Shown here: positions 34,289-34,589 of the stretch, piece by piece
How the letters are laid out: the number at the start of each line of letters is the position of its first letter
Position numbering within the stretch: the stretch's first letter is position 1
Origin: an uncultured Bacteroidota bacterium
GTDB lineage: Bacteria; Bacteroidota; Bacteroidia; Chitinophagales; Chitinophagaceae
Assembly: GCA_903887005.1 (NCBI GenBank)
Contig: CAISOH010000334.1
Coordinates: 1 to 34,589 of the forward strand
Length of the DNA stretch: 34,589 nt
Direction: 5' to 3'
Program-made: the position numbers and the translations under genes
Notes under the pieces: generated by a model
Database searches by the model: none
What the model was told of the DNA's origin: nothing
Seen by the model: only the letters and a program-made list of their open reading frames with translations

Positions 34289-34450
34289 ATGGTAGTTTCC
34301 GAGATTGAATTAAATGAACTTTTGAGGACAAAGCTTACTTTGGCAACAAAGGAAGATGTAACTCAGGCCAAACTTGATACGGTGAAGTGGATGGTAGGTT
34401 TTTGGATTGTCCAAATGGCTGCAATAATTGGGCTATACCTGAAAAAATAA
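34289..34450 (+). CDS. Candidate 53-aa coiled-coil plus single-TM protein
   Basis: Manual translation: MVVSEIELNELLRTKLTLATKEDVTQAKLDTVKWMVGFWIVQMAAIIGLYLKK*. The 'LATKED...K.D.(I/V)KWM.GFWI.Q' pattern resembles small CCDC90/DUF1640-like coiled-coil membrane proteins. The reading frame is open back to 34247. Confidence 0.6.
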   Translation: MVVSEIELNELLRTKLTLATKEDVTQAKLDTVKWMVGFWIVQMAAIIGLYLKK

Positions 34451-34589
34451 AGTAGCAAATTATTCCCCTCAGGAAAAGTTTCAAAATAACTTCCACTGCA
34501 AATATAAATATATAGTATTTTTATGTTTTGCAATAGAATATGGGGTATAGGAGAATTCATTTATCATCATTACTTACAAAATATAATAA

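Noticed and set aside
1-34589. tRNA, rRNA or IS/transposase genes
   Set aside because: No tRNA cloverleaf, rRNA sequence, transposase motif or IS terminal repeats recognised by eye. A tRNAscan/ISEScan run would be decisive.

Overview
The window looks like a Bacteroidetes chromosome segment, probably Chitinophagaceae-like. This rests on protein style, two T9SS C-terminal sorting domains plus a PorQ-like protein, and TAnnTTTG-type promoter matches. Most of it is core or envelope content: LMW protein-tyrosine phosphatase, hisS, a radical SAM protein, a voltage-gated-type ion channel, a 1718-aa T9SS-secreted NHL/Ig-like adhesin, fabI, porQ-like, a PhoR-like sensor kinase, and rsgA. A four-gene minus-strand envelope run follows (TonB-dependent receptor, TPR, beta-barrel, HU-CCDC81/SPOR), and then a T9SS-sorted M14 carboxypeptidase. 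The left edge carries six copies of a ~110-112 bp tandem repeat with two hairpins per unit. The right edge has a more AT-rich accessory gene: a stand-alone reverse transcriptase with a YIDD motif, an alpha-helical C-terminal region (Abi/UG-DRT-like) and a repetitive, strongly acidic tail. That tail reads on past the present stop as a decayed coding remnant, and a small membrane-protein ORF lies downstream. The two strongest leads are (1) the acidic-tailed RT locus, a candidate antiphage system, and (2) a conserved C-X20-C spacing at every alternating Ig-domain junction of the giant adhesin, which suggests inter-domain disulfide staples. No searches were run. Family assignments come from motif recognition only.
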